64,000 nucleotides of DNA from Siphonodentalium dalli (GCA_032622095.1 CP136064.1:114380004-114444003); one strand, 5' to 3'; positions 1 to 11,712 are shown, counted from the stretch's first letter. Program-made: numbers and translations. The notes: generated from the sequence alone by a model not told the origin.

Positions 1-296
1 CATCGAAATCCCATGATATTCGGGCGTTTGACCTTGAAATGGCCCGATTTCAAGGTCAAGGTCACGTCGCACGGTCAATTGAATATGCTTATGAGACTCC
101 CCATACGAAAGTACCCCCACATACCAAGTTTCATCAAAATCCCGTGATATTCGGGCGTTTGACCTTCAAATGACCCGATTTCAAGGTCAAGGTCACGTCG
201 CACGGGCAAATCAATAGGCCTATGTCACCCCCGGCCGAAAATACCCCCACATATCAAGTTTCATCGAAATCGGGTCGGCCGTTTTCGAGTTCATCG

Positions 297-341
<45 letters not shown>

Positions 342-363
342 ATCTTCCAAAATATATAATAGA
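1..363 (-). mobile_element. Helitron-like module, cut by window start
   Basis: On the minus strand the 5' end lies at 363 and reads GTCTATTATATATTTTGG followed by a (GT)n run, the same 5' signature as the modules at 9033 and 9764. The body carries two copies of a ~110-bp phrase (CAAGGTCAAGGTCACGTCGCACGG and 'ATACCAAGTTTCATC'). Its 5' end abuts the CTAG of the next module at 364, so the two are joined without spacer. The 3' end is outside the window. No replication or helicase protein is encoded, so it is non-autonomous. Confidence 0.6.
301..336. repeat. (CA)n microsatellite
   Basis: About 18 uninterrupted CA units just inside the 5' end of the adjoining Helitron-like module. Related modules carry GT/CA or TA runs at the same place, so this is a module component rather than an independent locus. 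Confidence 0.95.
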
Positions 364-541
364 CTAGCAGGTTAGCCCGCCACTGGCGGCGTTCGTCAGA
401 AACATGACAATTTTTAATGTTTTTAATTAAATTTTTAATTAATTTTGTAATTAAATTTTTTTTTTTCAATGAGTTAATATTAATTTTTTCAAAATTGTCA
501 TGTTTCTGACGAACGCCGCCAGTGGCGGGCTAACCTGCTAG
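364..541. repeat. Palindrome of two facing Helitron-like 3' ends
   Basis: Positions 364-414 and 491-541 are perfect 51-bp reverse complements. Each arm contains the hairpin GCCGCCAGTGGCGGGC and the terminus TAACCTGCTAG seen at the 3' end of many modules here. The arms point outward, so the 178-bp unit has a 3' terminus on both sides and no 5' end between. The 76-bp spacer is AT-rich. Confidence 0.9.
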
Positions 542-1865
542 TTTTTTAATTTAATTTTGGGCTTTTCAATATTCTATCTGTGCATTTTTAATTTACTGGA
601 ATTTTGAATGTTTTTAATTTAATTTTTGGTTTTTCAATATTTTACCCGATTGAGGTGAAGAAGACATAAGAATCTCTAAACACGCAGTACCCGTCCCTAA
701 AAGAGGTATGATTTAAGGTACATCGGGCGGAAAAACTGACCGAATGAAAATTTCCCCCGTGCCTAGGAACGACAGACATAAGAATCACACAACACGCATT
801 TTTTGTTTTCACACGACAAGCAGTACCCGTCCCTAAAAGAGGTATGATTGATAATTTCCCCCGTTCCTAGGAACGACAGACATAAGAATCACACAACACG
901 TTAATTCTGCCTTTTTAATCGAGATAAATGCATTTCGCGTTTTGCTTCCGTAGTTTCGTACGCATGGTTAACCGTTTTCAACGTCGATGGCAATAAAGAG
1001 CGTTACTCGGTTAACGACTCCAAATACGGTCAATATAAAGATCGTTGATGGCTTAACCACCGAAGTGTCGTTTGCGGTGATTTTGATGATTGGGAGTGGA
1101 GAATGAGTGCTCAGAGCTTGTCCAAAACGCCACATCGACGATCCCCGTGGGTTGTTACACTTATATACGAAATTTGAGTTCGCGATATTATGAAATTTTG
1201 AATTCTTTGGCGTCAGTTTGTTTCACGATCTTCAAGGTCAATGACCCGAAAATGGGACCGGCACCAGAAACATGACAATTTAGTTAATTGTGCATTTTTA
1301 ATTTACTGGATTTTTGAATTAATTGTTTTGATTAATTTTTTAATTTAATTTTTGGTTTTTCAATATTTTACCCGATTACACCTTATTTTACCCGATTAAG
1401 GTGAAGAAGACATAAGAATCACAAAACACGCAGTACCCGTCCCTAAAAGTGATTGAAAATTTCCCCCGTTCCTAGGAACGACAGACATAAGAATCACACA
1501 ACACGTTAATTTTGCCTTTTTAATCGAGATAAATGCATTTCGCGTTTCGCGTCCGTAGTTTCGTACGCATGGTTAACCGTTTAACAACGGCGATGGCAAT
1601 AAAGAGCGTTACTCGGTTAACGACTCCAAATATGTTCAATATAAAGATCGTTAATGCCTTAACCCCCGAAGTGCCGATTGTGGTGATTTTGATGATTGGG
1701 AGTGGAGAATGAGTGGTCAGAGCTTCTCCAAAACGCCGCAACGACGATTCCCGTGGGTTTTTACCCATATATGGGAAGTTTGAACTCAATCGAGCCAGCC
1801 GTTTTAGAGTCTATTGGGAACACATATATTTATATATATACGTAGTTCTCAAAATATATAGGAGA
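542..1865 (-). mobile_element. Helitron-like module body, 5' end at 1865
   Basis: Minus-strand body whose 3' end is the left arm of the palindrome (364) and whose 5' end reads TCTCCTATATATTTTGAG at 1865. It contains two diverged copies (about 640-1260 and 1370-1800) of a block with 'GTTCCTAGGAACGACAG', 'AATAAAGAGCGTTACTCGG' and 'GATGATTGGGAGTGGAG'. The same block appears at 29040-29440 and 42240-42610. Short ORFs across it are in repeat sequence and are not credible genes. Confidence 0.6.
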
Positions 1866-2269
1866 CTAGAAGGTGACCCGACTTCGTCCGGGCTTTGACC
1901 TTGAATTGTCCATTTTGAAGGTCAAGGTCAAGTGGGGTCACGATTTGACCAGTCCAAAACACTGCCCGAACAAAAGTACCCGACAAACGTGCCCGTCGAA
2001 ATCCATTCGGTTTTACCCGATTTGACCTTGAATTGTCACAAAAGTAACACAGTGTATCAAATTTTGTGGAAATCCCATCGAAATTGGCGATTTGATCTTG
2101 AATTGACCCGATTTCAAGGTCAATGTCACGTCGCACGGGCAAATGCATATGCTTATGAGACTCCCCGTACGAAAGTACCCACACATACCAAGTTTCATCG
2201 AAATCGGGTCGGCCGGTTTCGAGTTCATCGATTACACACACACACAGATCTTCCAAAATATATAATAGA
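1866..2269 (-). mobile_element. Helitron-like module, 404 bp
   Basis: On the minus strand it runs from the 5' end at 2269 (TCTATTATATATTTTGG) to a 3' hairpin CCCGGACGAAGTCGGG and terminus TCACCTTCTAG at 1866. Both ends abut neighbouring modules directly. This 3' end belongs to a second terminus type, different from the GCCGCCAGTGGCGGGC type. Confidence 0.7.
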
Positions 2270-2949
2270 CTAGCTGATGTGCCCGACGTTGTCCGGGCTA
2301 TTCAAAAAACTAATTTCAAGTCGATATCTCCACCCGTTTCCGAGATCTGGTGTTCGCATGCATTTCAAGTCGATAGGTCCACCCGTTTCAAAAACCAAAT
2401 TTCAAGTCGATAGCTCCACCCGTTTCCGAGATCTGGTCTGCGCATGCGCGAAGCTGGCGTCGCACGGGCTCGGCGACCCGATAAAATTCGTATCCGGGGC
2501 AAGATACATTCACATAGCAAATTTCAAGTCGATAGCTCCACCCGTTTCCGAGATCTGGTCTGCGCATGCGCGAAGCTGGCGTCGCACGGGCTCGGCGACC
2601 CGATAAAATTCGTATCCGGGGCAAGATACATTCACATAGCAAATTTCAAGTCGATAGCTCCTCCCGTTTCCGAGATCTCGTCTGCGCATGCGCGAAGCTG
2701 GCGTCGCACGGGCTCTCCGACCCGATAAAATTCGTACTCGGGGCAAGATACATTCACATACCAAATTTCAAGTCGATAGCTCCACCCGTTTCCGAGATCT
2801 CGTCTGCGCATGCGCTGCACGGGCGTCGCACGGGCTCGCCAATACGACAATGACCACCGCCTGGTCAAACTACACACACGTACCAAGTTTCGTCCCAGAC
2901 AGACAGACAAACAGACAAACAGACAGAGGTCTTCAAAATATATAAGAGA
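2270..2949 (-). mobile_element. Helitron-like module with 122-bp core repeats
   Basis: The minus-strand 5' end is at 2949 (TCTCTTATATATTTTGAAG), followed by a run of GTCT units and then four tandem core repeats. The 3' end at 2270 carries the third hairpin type, GCCCGGACAACGTCGGGC, with terminus ATCAGCTAG. The flank beyond 2949 (TAATTATATA) appears to be unique host DNA, so this is the outer border of the first cluster. Confidence 0.7.
2390..2850. repeat. 122-bp core tandem repeat, 4 copies
   Basis: The unit repeats at exact 122-bp intervals (2388, 2510, 2632 and onward). Each contains the 10-bp palindrome GCGCATGCGC, 'GATCTCGGAAACGGG' and 'CCGATAAAATTCGTA' (or complement). The same unit recurs in other modules in 1 to 6 copies. 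Confidence 0.95.
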
Positions 2950-3490
2950 TAATTATATATATGGTGCATTGAAACATCGATGTAAGTTATATATATATAC
3001 ATTTGAAAAATAGTATTTCGTTTATGGTGTTATGTTAGGGCGCGTAGTAGGTCAAATGTGACATTTTTCGTTGGCATCGTGCTACGGATCAAATGGTTGT
3101 GAGTTCAAATCATGGTACATCTTCGACCTGCATAATGTACAACTTTTGTTTATATAAACACATTTTAATCGTGCTAAAGTGACAATATCATTAAAACTTA
3201 ACAAAGAAGACATGCATGCCCTGATGTTTTTTCTCATTTGTCATAAATGTAAGTTTGATACCCACAACAACAGCGGACTCGCTAGTAGTTCTTCACATAA
3301 ACTTCCAAAACAAAACTGATATCCAGATATGCTAAGTATATTTAAAACAAACTCGATTGAATCTTCTTAAACCTCATATATATATATTGTTTGCTGATAT
3401 GTTGTGCTATCTTTCACATCTGTTTACGTGCATCCTTTAATTAATCTGATTCTACGCGAAAAATGGAACGTTTTAGGCGACTTTAAAAAA
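2950..3490. other. Unassigned DNA with possible tRNA-like SINE head
   Basis: No convincing gene. At 3070-3112 a TGGCATCGTGC stretch (9 of 11 matches to an A box) is followed by GAGTTCAAATC, which fits a pol III B box. This could be a decayed tRNA-derived SINE head, but no cloverleaf or tail can be supported. Confidence 0.25.
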
Positions 3491-4070
3491 CCCCATAAAG
3501 TGTTGGTAACGTATGTGTCGGTAACGTAGGTATCGATTTCACACTTAATCTGGGTACAGCAAATACAATAATTGGATGTCAAAAGCAAGCCACCCATAAT
3601 GGTCCTTGATGGGTACCAGATGATATGTAACCGAAATAAAATTAAAATATGTAGGTCGTAGTGTCATAATACCATGGTAACGTAGGTATCGATAGTTTTA
3701 CAACCATTGGTTTCCTGACATATATATGGTAACACTCAAAATGTGGAATGTCAATTGTTATATTTCATCATCCCTCCCGAATAACAATTACATGTGAGTA
3801 TTTGTGTATGGTGGTAGACATGTATCTATCGAGTTTGTTACAAATTACACCTCGCTGTCCTCTGTGGTAACGTAGGCTTCATGGCATAAACTGATCTGAA
3901 TTCTGATGTAATATTTCTGACAGTTGCAACTCAAACGATTTCTAAAAGGTTACCTCGAGCGCTGTAATCTGAGGCGATGCGAATATCTCAGTGTCTTATT
4001 TAGTCAATGTAAATCGTGTTGAAACACCTGAATGTAGTCTTGGCTTCAGTAACGTAGGTATCGATTCTGC
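3490..4070. repeat. Spaced GTAACGTAGGTATCGAT motif
   Basis: The 17-mer occurs exactly at 3521-3537, 3677-3693 and 4049-4065. Partial forms are at about 3505 (GGTAACGTATGTGTCGG) and 3866 (GGTAACGTAGG). Spacing is about 155-190 bp and the DNA between is mostly unrelated. Function is unknown; it could be an ancient tandem repeat in which only this part was kept, or a binding site. Confidence 0.75.
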
Positions 4071-4429
4071 ATACTGAAGCTGCCCTGGTCTTTGTGGGAT
4101 TGACTATCGGGCAGTGATATTTTATTTTGTTTGGTGCCGCACACTCTACCTGACATTCACATATGCATTATGTCATGGTAACATGCACATATTTTATGCT
4201 AGATGGCTGCTTCATCAATTGTTCCCCACAAGCGAGAATCACCCATATAACTGTTGGTAATGCAATATGCTCTGTTTCTGTTGATAATAACCTGTGTTAA
4301 TATAAAAAAAAATCAAGTTTGATCTATTGCCATGTGTTGGCGTCCGTCCTACGAGGGTGCCTGTGTCCGTGATCCGTCAACAATTTCCTTGAGCACACCA
4401 TACATGTCGCATCGTTCATACGATCGTCA

Positions 4430-5600
4430 CCAAACATCATATTCGGGGTTACCTCTAAATGGGAGCAATTATTTTTTTTTCCGAAATTCGTTAAAAACAT
4501 GGCCGCCAGCAGTCATCTTGGATTTCAAATTTGAATCCATCGACAGACCCTGCAGCCCGCATTTATTAGATAATTGCTTTGAAAATGTACAGGTATGTTA
4601 AGGATCACCTCTAGATGGTACATATCGATTTTGAACGATTTTCGTTGAAAAACATGGCCATCGGCAGCCAGCTTGGATTTTGCTCTTTACACGACTAAAT
4701 CCTTTGGCAAACCTTACAGACCACATCCCTCATCCGTCGTCACCAAACTGCATATTGACCGTCTGGGTAACCACTAGATGGGTGCCATCGAATATTTCCG
4801 AATTTCGTTGGAAAACATGGCCTTCAGCGGCCATCTTGGATTGTGCTCTTTGCATGAATAAATCCTTTGGCACATCCAACAGGCGACGTCCTTGATCCGA
4901 CCGTCAACAAACTTCACATGGATCTTCAGGTTGACCTGTAAATGGGAGCCATCGATTCTCCCTGAAATTCTTTTAAAAACATGGCCGCCAGCAGCCTGGA
5001 TTTCAAATTTGAAACAATCGGCACAACCTGATTCCCGCATTATTGGGAAACATGTTCAGGATCACCTCTAGATTGGAGCTATCACATTTGAACGAATTTC
5101 GATGAAAAACATGGCAGTGATCTTGTATTTAACTCTTGCATGACTAAATCCTCTGACACACCCTACAGCTTACACCCTTCATTCGACCGGCATCAAACTT
5201 AATATGGATCGTCTGCATGGGTGACCAATAGATGGGAGCCATAACCCCCCCCCCCGAAATTTGTTAACAAACATGGCCGCCAGCAGCCATCTTGTATTTT
5301 ACTCTTTGCATGACTAAATCAGTTGACACACCCTACATACAACATTCCTCACCCGATCGTCACCAACCTTCATATAGATCGTCTGGTGACCACTAAATGG
5401 GAGCCATAGAATATTTCCGAATTTTGTTAAAAACATAGCCGCCGACAGCCATCTTGGATTTTATTATTTGTACGACTAAATCCTTGGGCACATCCTACAG
5501 ACCACATCCCTCTTACGATCGTCGCCAAACATCATACGGATCGTCGGGGGTGACCACTATAGATGGGAGTTTAATTTTTTATATTTATTCAGAAATGCAT
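4430..5600. repeat. Degenerate ~155-bp tandem repeat, about 7 copies
   Basis: Units are marked by 'AACATGGCCGCCAGCAGCC' followed by ATCTTGGATT, near 4501, 4653, 4818, 4982, 5111, 5273 and 5437. Each also carries 'GACTAAATCCTTTGGCACA' and 'GATGGGAGCCATCGA'. Divergence is high, so the array is old. Short ORFs here (for example 4774-5040 minus) are repeat-derived. Confidence 0.85.
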
Positions 5601-5828
5601 CAAAATTCACATGCCCCTTCCCCCAAAATACACACATTGAATGAATAATGCTATTACACTAGTGTTCCGCCAGTACAGCAATTGAATACACACCATTCTA
5701 ATTTCCAAATTTGTCCAGATGCACGTTATTAATAGCAGGAGACAGTGTAAGTGTGGAAACAATGTATGCATGACTTAAACACAACAAGGGATTAAGTCTG
5801 GCATCCTGTCTTTGGAAGAAACATCAAC

Positions 5829-6050
5829 ATGAATGTAAATGCAATGCCACAACTGCATGTGGGTTCACCGCCCGTGGTCTGCAATATTCCACAATGCAGT
5901 ACGTTATGGAGTTCCAATACTGATTTAGAGTTACATGTACAACGCCACCGTTATCTTTCTTTAGTTGGCGAGTTCTTGCCTACAAAATCCTCCACTTCCT
6001 ATACGTCGTCTTGGTGGTCGTTCAAGTTTTGTTTTCGTGGGTTCCTATAA
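5829..6050 (+). CDS. Small ORF with one C2H2 zinc finger
   Basis: A 73-codon ORF starting at ATG 5829. Residues 18-40 fit a classical C2H2 finger: C-x4-C, then an aromatic (W) four residues on, L twelve residues after the second Cys in the usual spacing, and H-x3-H (core CNIPQC...LELHVQRH). One finger alone may bind DNA weakly or be an exon or remnant of a larger zinc-finger gene. No promoter or splice sites can be assigned. A second ORF (6011-6349, 112 codons) overlaps it in another frame and has no recognisable domain. The ORF is short enough that chance is possible. Confidence 0.35.
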   Translation: MNVNAMPQLHVGSPPVVCNIPQCSTLWSSNTDLELHVQRHRYLSLVGEFLPTKSSTSYTSSWWSFKFCFRGFL

Positions 6051-7000
6051 TGTTTAATGTCATTATGTATGACGTTATTTCTCAATACCTATTTACGTCA
6101 GCCCACACACGAGCCATAAACGCTATGGACTATGAGTTCACACAATTTATTCAAACACATAGCTCGTTTGATCTCAACGATGACAATATTATTCCTTTCC
6201 CAACATATTTGATGCGGTTGGTATGGAAACCAGATTTTCTCCCAGATTATTTCCCAGATCTTACTATACATATCAGCAAAGTTTCACGCTCTAGTATCGT
6301 AAATGAATGTCACGAGTTCACAAACAAAATTGTCCCTAAGCCACTATAACAATTACTCTGCACGGACAAGGGCAAATATTGGATTGATGGTGGTTTTTCA
6401 GGGTTGATTTTGCAAAGTTATTCTAGGCGCATCTGCAATACCAACTTGTTAGACCGGAATCGCCCAGTCTGACTAGAAATGGAACATTGACCCAGTTCAG
6501 ACGGCGGACATCTTGGCCAGCGATATATGTGTTGGAGCATTGCTCGAGAGCTCTTGTGAGCAACCCCCTTGTTGTCGACAGAGGGGATCGAGTAACGTAA
6601 CGTAACGTAATTGTTTAAGAAGTTACTATGTTGCTTAGTAAGTCAACTAAGTTGTTTAAACGAGTTAGCTAACTTGAACAAGTTACTAACGTGTTTAAGT
6701 AAGTTAACTAAATTGGTTAAACACGTTAGCTACAAGCTATTAACAGGTTGGTGTCGGCTATATGTTGTCATGCGTATACACTAGCCATGTATTATGCGTT
6801 ATACTATATTGTATACTCCAAGAACTGGCGTTATATCACACGTAAGCATTATATGCATATGTGTTACTATTTAGTTTTATTCAACCTCAGCTGCAACTTT
6901 TTCTTTAAACTCTGTCAGCTTCATATTCAGGAATACAAACTACAGAATACAAGATATCATCCATGTCCTCACTAACAGAAATATCTCATGTACATAGTGT
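6051..7000. other. Unassigned, with AAGTTAACTAA repeats at 6590-6740
   Basis: No gene identified. At 6596-6618 ACGTA units repeat. From 6635 to 6735 two ~65-bp units alternate AAGTTAACTAA, TTGTTTAAAC and GTTAGCTAAC, each partly palindromic. Confidence 0.5.
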
Positions 7001-7019
7001 ATATATGTTTTGTGTATAT

Positions 7020-7300
7020 TCCACCTTAAATGGTGGCTTTTCGCATTAAACGGACATGGCTCATTCGAACCTCCAAATTGTGTTTACGTAATTTGGAGGG
7101 ACGGATATGATAGGTCGATATATACACGAAATATTGGTATGCCGGCTTCATATGCTTTGAAAAATACTTGCCAAAGTCACAACCATTTTCCAGCCGTTAT
7201 CACAAATTTCGTCCGAAGTCAGACAAACGCTCTTTATTGCTACCATATCAGGAATAGAATAACACAAAACGCTATTTTCTGGCCCATTGTCGTGTAAATG
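7020..7300 (+). repeat. Dispersed repeat, copy A
   Basis: Related to 50630-50890 over most of its length ('GACATGGCTCATTC', 'CCGGCTTCAT', 'AACACTTGCCA', 'CATATCAGGAATAGA') and to 32610-32730 over the last ~100 bp. It has no coding potential and is probably a non-autonomous transposon or SINE family; the boundaries are uncertain. Confidence 0.6.
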
Positions 7301-8436
7301 GCTGGTTTTGTTTGGGACCCAAACACCTTGTTCGTTGTTGCATTTTTCATGACTTCAATGCGTCTTTTTGGGTTACAGAATGCTCGTAGAAAGGTAGTTA
7401 AGATATTTATCGACATATTTCGATACCGGGAAAAATTCAAAAGCGAATAATTATATTCGTATTTTGGAGCGCAAACCGCCATGTGGCTTTAAACAACTAA
7501 AATACAAACAGTTCAATTCAGTCATGGTCATCTTCAGGGTGCGTGTGCTGGGAGATGGCTACAGAATACCAGGTATCATCCTTCTCGTCACCGAAAGTAA
7601 GCTGGAACGATGCTGCTGCGTTATGTATGACAGACGGGAGAAAGTTAGCACGAGTTGATGCGAGCAACGAAGATGCCTTCGTTTACCTGCTTAAGACAAC
7701 TCAGGATTTTCTGTGAGTATATGTATCTATATTTGCGAATACCTGTCTATATATCTGCTATATAAAACACTGCAACGACGCGAATGCTCAATTAATGGTG
7801 TAGACCGTTTTTGATGCGAGTGGATTTCGATATTTAAATTTATATATGCCTATAAATATAGCCTATATCGTTTATATATCCGGACTCAGCACATATATCC
7901 GGACGATACAGCACATCATATATAAGTAGAAACATAACTACAAATGAGGGTTCATACGGACACGGACACGGATCCGATAGACCGTATATGAAAGCCCATG
8001 TTATATACGGGAACAGGACGATTTGGGCAGGAGACAATATATATATATTCCGGGACTACTTATTTTGGCTGTGAAACTTAAATAGTTTTACCGATTAGAG
8101 TGATTGGAATAATAACCTTGGCGATTAAGGCACTAATCTAATTTAGTTTGGGTAATAATTGTAGTGCATGATTAATGGAGCTTAATAAGATTATGACATG
8201 ACAATCATCATTGAAACTTCACGGAACCGTTATATATGATAATCGCAGAGTGAGACCCATTTGAGACACATTTTATTTTCGGGCAAATTTATGTGAGTTT
8301 TGAGAAAAAAAACCCCCACCTACAATCGGTCATCTCGAAGATAATTCCCGTTATACACGAATACGCAGTTACAGTAGATGAGACGAGGTCGCTGACTTAT
8401 GGAACATTGTTGGTGTAAACAGTATTTAATCCATAT
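7301..8436. other. Unassigned DNA
   Basis: AT-rich, with several TATATA tracts (7690-8050). ORFs up to 65 codons have no recognisable domains. I see no gene or repeat that I can name. Confidence 0.4.
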
Positions 8437-9032
8437 TCTACTATATAATTTGAGACTTCCGTATATATGTGTGTATATGTGTATTTCATGGAATCCAAAT
8501 CGGCACTTCGGGTTTAATAGCGTTGATATATAAAGAGCGTTCGTTTTCCGCAGTGTCTATATAAAGAGCGTCGTTTTCGCTATCTACTTATCTGTATGAC
8601 GGGAGTCTGTAGCCTGTCGCTCGAAATATTATGCAGAGACATTTCACGACGGGAAGCGTTTGTTTTTATCGCTCGAGCGTTGTCTGTCGTTCCTAGGAAG
8701 GGGGGATTTCTACGGGTAAATTTCGTTTCGCTGTAGCCTGTCGCTCGAAATATTATGCAGAGACGTTTCACGACGGGAAGCGTTTGTTTTCATTTCAATG
8801 CAATGTTATCGCTCGAGCGTTGTCTGTCGTTCCTAGGAAGGGGGGATTTCTACGGGTAAATTTTTCCGCCAGAAACAAAATATTTAATTAAAACAATTTA
8901 AAATTAAAAAAAATGTCATGTTTCTGACGTAATTTGGTACAAATGCAGCACAAGTGTCTCGGAACCTGTTGCAATTGCTTTTTCGAACAAAGCCATGGGA
9001 CGAATACCGCCAGTGGCGGGCTAACCTGCTAG
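8437..9032 (+). mobile_element. Helitron-like module, 596 bp
   Basis: The 5' end TCTACTATATAATTTGAG is at 8437 after unique DNA ending CCATAT. The 3' end at 9013-9032 has the hairpin CCGCCAGTGGCGG and terminus TAACCTGCTAG. Between them are two copies of a ~120-bp block with 'TAGCCTGTCGCTCGAAATAT' and 'GTTCCTAGGAAGGGGGGATT'. Placement of a hairpin about 11 nt before a terminal CTAG, with a TC start and no terminal inverted repeats, fits Helitron architecture (TC...CTRR). It is non-autonomous. Confidence 0.75.
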
Positions 9033-9763
9033 TCTATCTATTATATATTTTGAAAGATCTGTGTGTGTGTGTGTATCTGTCTGTGTGTGTGTGTGTGTAA
9101 TCGATGAACTCAAAAACGACCGACCAGATTTCGATGAAACTTGGTATGTGGGGGTATTTTCGGGTCAGGAGTAACATAGGCCTATTGATTTTCAGATCCG
9201 AGGTCAACTTTTCAGGTGCCGAGGTCAAATCTGTTTTTATGCCGTTTTGCGCTAATATATTTCAGTTCGGTGCTCACAAATCGATTCGATATAGCGCGAA
9301 TAATAAATTGCCAGTCATATAATTTGCACGGTTAGAATCTGTGGCGCTTCATCTTTCCAATGATGTATCACACGCCTGTGTACGTTTAAAGTTTCTACCT
9401 TAATTATCGGGAAGAACGCAGGACCATGCTTCGCTCATCGAAAATCATTGCGTAAATATATTACGCCATCAACATATCGTGACGCGATCGCGTTAACTCT
9501 TAACCGGCCGATGTCGCGTTAACTCATCACCGGCCGAGGTATCCGCAAATGACATTGGGTTATATATCTCTGAAACGGGTGGAGCTATCGACTTGAAATT
9601 TGGTATGTGAATTTATCTTGCCCCGGATACGAATTTTATCGGGTCGCCGAGCCCATGCGACGCCAGCTTCGCGCATGCGCAGACCAGATCTCGGAAACGG
9701 GTGGAGCGATCGACTTGAAATTTGGTTTTTGAATAGCCCGGACGAAGTCGGGTCACCTTCTAG
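9033..9763 (+). mobile_element. Helitron-like module, 731 bp
   Basis: Starts immediately after the previous CTAG with TCTATCTATTATATATTTTG, then a (GT)n run. It holds ~400 bp of otherwise unseen sequence (9190-9560) and one core repeat, and ends in hairpin CCCGGACGAAGTCGGG plus TCACCTTCTAG. It combines the GT-type 5' end with the core-repeat interior. Confidence 0.7.
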
Positions 9764-10371
9764 TCTATTATATATTTTGAAAGATCTGTGTGTGTATCTG
9801 TCTGTGTGTATGTGTGTAATCGATGGACTCGAAAATGGCCCAGCCGATTTCGATTAAACTTGGTATGTGGGGGTATTTTCGGCCGGGGACGAACATAGGC
9901 ATATTAATTTGTCCGTGCGACGTCACCTTGACCTTGAAATCGGGTAATTTCAAGGTCAAACGCCCGAATATCACGGGATTTCGATGAAACTTGGTATGTG
10001 GGGGTACTTTCTTATGGCGAGTCTCTTAAGCATATTCATTTGCCCGTGCGACATGACCTTGAAATCGGGTAACTTCAAGGTCAAATCGCCAATTTTGATG
10101 GGATTTCGACGAAATTTGATACGTGGGGTTACTTTTGTCCACCGATTGTTTTGGACGGGTCCAATCGTGACCCCGACCAGACCTTGACCTTCAAAATGAT
10201 CAATTCAAGGTCAAATCGGGTAAAACCGGATGGATTTCGACGGGCACGTTTGTCGGGTACTTTTGTCCGGGCAGTGTTTTTGGACTGGTCAAATCGTGAC
10301 CCCAATTGACCTTGACCTTCAAAATGGCCAATTCAAGGTCAAAGCCCGGACGAAGTCGGGTCACCTTCTAG
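9764..10371 (+). mobile_element. Helitron-like module, 608 bp
   Basis: Begins TCTATTATATATTTTGAAAG directly after the preceding CTAG and ends with hairpin CCCGGACGAAGTCGGG and TCACCTTCTAG. The interior alternates 'TTGACCTTGAATTG'-type phrases and matches the minus-strand modules at 1-363 and 1866-2269. Confidence 0.75.
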
Positions 10372-10940
10372 TACTATATATTTTGAGACTTCCGTGTGTG
10401 TGTACTTCATAGAATCCAAAACGCGTGTACATATTGAGCTCAAACCCACCGACACGACCGTGGTCGCGGTTTAGAGAAGCTCAGAGCACCCGTTCTCCAA
10501 TCTCAAATCACCGCAAAGGCACGGCGTGTGTTAATCAAGTGATTATTTAATGAGCGTTTGTTTTTGACGCATCTCTATAAAGAGCGTCTGTTTCCCATTC
10601 AACGTTATTAGCATGCATCTGCAGAGTTATACGGGAACATTGAGTGCTTGCCTATGCGGGGAGATTTATTGGAGCTCTTACAACATCATTGTTATAGTAT
10701 GTATGACACTTAGGTCAGGGCTTAGGGGGGTAGGCATAATGCTTCTCAGAAATCCCGGTTACAAACCAACACTCACAATTTCGTATTTACGCAAACGTTA
10801 TCGCTCGAAATTTATTCCCTGCGAGCACGGATGGCGCGCTTTGTTTTTACAGTATATACCGAAATCATCCCAGATAATCATGAATATAGCATCAGATTTC
10901 TCCCCAGATATACCGTTATAAAGCTACTGGAATCTGCCAA
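10372..10940 (+). mobile_element. Helitron-like module with non-CTAG end
   Basis: 5' end TACTATATATTTTGAGAC. The interior includes 'CACGACCGTGGTCG', 'CTATAAAGAGCGTC', a G tract and 'CCAGATATACCGTTATAAAG'. It stops at GGAATCTGCCAA, where the next module's TCTATC begins, without the usual hairpin and CTAG. The same stop recurs at 18963, 21038 and 22212, so it is a copied junction. Confidence 0.6.
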
Positions 10941-10970
10941 TCTATCTATACTATATATTTTGAGAACTAC

Positions 10971-11039
<69 letters not shown>

Positions 11040-11712
11040 GGTACTTCATAGAATCGAAAACGCGTGTAGGAACGGGCATCCCCACGGCAATGTCGGCTTA
11101 TAAGACATCTTTACTACACATGACAGCCGATGGACAATTGGTCTCTATATATGTACCAAAATTAGGCCGCGTTGGTGACTGGCAAATTCCAGGGAATATA
11201 TGAGTGTGTCCTTTATAGACTCGAACCGATTGAGCTCAAACTTGCTAAATATTGACTGGGAAATTCCAGGGAATGCCGATTGAGCTCAAACTTGCTACCT
11301 ACGGGAAGTGTCATATATATGTGTGTGTCCTTTATAGACTCGAACCGATTGAGCTCAAACTTGCTAAATACGGGAAGTGTCATGGACGGGTTCATTGAAA
11401 AACAAAAAAAAATCTGGTAAAATTGAAAAACAAAATTAAAAAGGCACAATTAACTCCTTGAAAAACAAAAAAAAATCGGGTAAAATTTAAAAACAAAAAA
11501 TTCAATTAAAAATTTTAAAAAGCACAATTAACTCATTGAAAAACAAAATAATTAACTCATTGAAAAACAAAAAATTAAATTAAAATTGTCATGTTTCTGA
11601 CTATTGCCGAAATTTGCTGCAAATGCAGCACAAGTGTCTCGGAACCTGTTGCAATTGCTTTTTCGAACAAAGCCATGGGACGAATGCCGCCAGTGGCGGG
11701 CTAACCTGCTAG
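10941..11712 (+). mobile_element. Helitron-like module, 772 bp, with (TA)n
   Basis: 5' TCTATCTATACTATATATTTTG, then about 31 TA units (10974-11035), then the 'GGGTACTTCATAGAATCG' interior and the GCCGCCAGTGGCGGGC hairpin with TAACCTGCTAG. Contains a ~100-bp internal tandem duplication with 'CCGATTGAGCTCAAACTTGC'. Same type as 22213-23042 and 23043-23823. Confidence 0.75.
10974..11035. repeat. (TA)n microsatellite
   Basis: About 31 TA dinucleotides in the 5' part of the module; the same position is TA-rich in modules 22213 and 23043. Confidence 0.95.

Noticed and set aside
2388-2850. CRISPR-like direct repeat array
   Set aside because: Units are contiguous 122-bp tandem repeats without spacers, in eukaryotic DNA.
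3060-3130. Functional tRNA gene
   Set aside because: Only A-box-like and B-box-like words are present; no acceptor or anticodon stems form.
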